From NCBI GenBank assembly GCA_015488785.1, contig WFNC01000471.1:1-14401 (forward strand): DNA of 14,401 bases, written 5' to 3'. The notes below the pieces were generated by a model. The model was not told where the DNA came from and made no database searches. It worked only from the letters and a program-made list of their open reading frames with translations. Position numbers and translations under genes: made by a program. This document shows positions 13,580 through 14,401 of this stretch, in pieces (position 1 is the first letter of the stretch; the number at the start of each line of letters is the position of its first letter). This DNA is from Flavobacteriales bacterium (GTDB lineage Bacteria > Bacteroidota > Bacteroidia > Flavobacteriales_D > Parvicellaceae).

Positions 13580-13649
13580 AATTACGAATTAAGAATTACG
13601 AATTACGAATTACGAATGACGAATGACGAATTACGAATTACGAATTAAG
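13580..13649. repeat. Heptanucleotide tandem array 3 (10 units)
   Basis: Ten units in register: C A C C C D D C C A, where C=AATTACG, A=AATTAAG and D=AATGACG. It starts nine bases after the stop codon of the small gene. It is more uniform than arrays 1 and 2 and has one variant (D) of its own, which suggests a separate expansion. Confidence 0.85.
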
Positions 13650-13708
13650 AATTGTTTTCAGTTTGTGAATTGGTTATTGAAACGGATAATACTGGTGAGG
13701 TTATCAGT

Positions 13709-13748
13709 AAAAAAAAAGAGCTATTTCTAGTGAAATAGCTCTTTTTTT
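13709..13748. terminator. Strong convergent terminator
   Basis: GAGCTATTTC (13718-13727) and GAAATAGCTC (13732-13741) form a perfect 10-bp stem with a TAGT loop. It is flanked by nine As on the left and seven Ts on the right, so it works in both directions for the plus-strand thiolase unit and the minus-strand DUF4160/DUF2442 pair. Confidence 0.9.
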
Positions 13749-13766
13749 ATGTTTTAAAACTAATTT

Positions 13767-14009
13767 TTATTTACTCTTTTTTATCGCTAAATCGTAGAGA
13801 TATTCTGGAGCAAAATCTGCGTTACACTCCCATTCAATAGTCCACCTATTTTTAGTAAACTGTTTAAAATATTCAATATTTTGGAGTGGTTTGAATACGA
13901 CACCATTTATACTATCCTTTAAATCTACAATTGACTTTACTCCATTATTGAATAAAATCTCGATTTTATAATCTTTTATGTATTTAGCTTCTTTGACTTT
14001 CAATAGCAT
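13767..14009 (-). CDS. DUF2442 domain protein
   Basis: The 80-residue protein has the DUF2442 layout: an N-terminal KVKEAKYIKDYKIEILFNNGVKSIVDLKD (about 4-32), then FKPLQNIEYFKQF (about 39-51), and a C-terminal WTIEWECNADFAPEYLYDLA (about 56-75). It has no signal or membrane segment. DUF2442 genes are often paired with DUF4160 genes, as here, with six bases between the two. Such pairs have been suggested to be toxin-antitoxin-like, which I treat as unproven. The gene looks intact although its partner upstream has lost its N-terminus. Confidence 0.85.
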   Translation of the reverse strand: MLLKVKEAKYIKDYKIEILFNNGVKSIVDLKDSINGVVFKPLQNIEYFKQFTKNRWTIEWECNADFAPEYLYDLAIKKSK

Positions 14010-14015
14010 AGCATT

Positions 14016-14225
14016 TTAATTTAAAGGTTCAATTTTATTTAATGGCTTTTCTGTTTGAGAAAGTTTCCAATTTTCTAATAACTCTTCTTGATGTAAATCT
14101 AACCATTCATAAACCATTTTAAGAGCTCGCCTAGGTATTTTACCTTCCACAATTCCATCTTTTATAGTTACGATAGCTTCATATCCCTGATACTCTATAT
14201 GAAAATGGGGAGGATTATCCGACAT
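14016..14225 (-). pseudogene. DUF4160 gene lacking its N-terminus
   Basis: The frame encodes 69 residues starting MSDNPPHFHIEYQGYEAI, then KIPRRALKMVYEWLDLHQEELLENW (about 29-53). These are clear DUF4160 features, but family members normally carry some 15-18 residues before the DxNPPHFH motif (type MPTI...GIxxxMYxxDH). Here a stop codon lies four codons upstream in frame, and none of the three minus-strand frames encodes the missing segment. The intact part begins where the inverted-repeat-bounded sequence at 14219-14401 ends, so the N-terminus was probably removed by insertion. The ATG at 14225 lies within the repeat, so a shortened protein might still be made. It is paired with DUF2442 downstream. 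Confidence 0.65.
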
Positions 14226-14401
14226 TCCCCACCCCTAAAATCATTTTTGCCTTTTTGAAGAAAAACTACCAAATATTGATGTCGTTTTCCCCTGTTTTGT
14301 AGTTTCAATTAGAGAATTACTTTTCATTCTTTAATTTTATCTGATTTTTCACAAAAAAATGTAAGAAAATATACTTTTGAAAACAGGGTGGGGAAGGTCA
14401 G
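14219..14401. mobile_element. Candidate small insertion element with terminal inverted repeats
   Basis: CCGACATTCCCCACCC (14219-14234) is the reverse complement of GGGTGGGGAAGGTCAG (14386-14401) at 14 of 16 positions. The right end reads ...GGTCA just before the window edge, like the TG...CA ends of IS3-type elements. Inside, on the minus strand, is a 28-codon frame (14327-14241, starting MKSNSLIETTKQGK) that could be the start of a lost transposase, and an extra inverted partial copy of the end at about 14280-14300 (TCGTTTTCCCCTGTTTTG). The element abuts the point where DUF4160 loses its N-terminus. It could be a non-autonomous element or an internally deleted insertion sequence. I see no target-site duplication because the right flank is outside the window. 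Confidence 0.45.

Overview
The window looks like chromosomal DNA from a low-GC member of the Bacteroidota, most likely the family Flavobacteriaceae. The reasons are: several promoters have the phylum's -33 TTTG / -7 TAnnTTTG form; start codons lack Shine-Dalgarno sequences; rpsF-rpsR-rplI has no gene between rpsF and rpsR; and the proteins (DUF5777 barrel, short homogentisate dioxygenase, YwbE, DUF4160/DUF2442) are typical of the group. Most genes lie on the minus strand. I see no tRNA, rRNA, CRISPR array, phage gene or known defence system.

Region 1 (1-3060, minus strand): the first 20 codons of a probable arginase, a 470-base AT-rich spacer with three hairpins, then the tyrosine-degradation pair hppD and hmgA. 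Together these enzymes turn 4-hydroxyphenylpyruvate into homogentisate and then maleylacetoacetate. A perfect palindrome just upstream of hmgA is a candidate operator.

Region 2 (3111-4572): ribosomal operon rpsF-rpsR-rplI with a clear promoter and a strong terminator. A dispersed hairpin repeat lies upstream of the promoter.

Region 3 (4573-7982): an envelope gene pair (secreted beta-barrel, then a membrane-anchored transglutaminase-like protein) downstream of a stand-alone biotin carboxylase gene.

Region 4 (7983-10811): ywbE on the plus strand, a 2-oxoglutarate/Fe(II)-type oxygenase, and a cystathionine gamma-synthase/lyase gene, each closed by a good intrinsic terminator.

Region 5 (10812-11998) is the most unusual part: about 1.2 kb without a gene. 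It holds two heptanucleotide repeat arrays, two diverged copies of a flanking block, a second copy of the dispersed hairpin repeat, and a roughly 140-nt element that folds into a long imperfect stem closed by an outer helix. That element resembles a structured RNA seen repeatedly in flavobacteria (possibly Flavo-1).

Region 6 (11999-14401): a 3-oxoadipyl-CoA-type thiolase gene with a small DUF6984-like gene, a third heptamer array, a convergent terminator, and a DUF4160/DUF2442 pair. The DUF4160 reading frame has lost its normal N-terminus exactly where a sequence bounded by inverted repeats begins. This looks like a small non-autonomous insertion element (or the ends of an internally deleted insertion sequence) running to the window edge.
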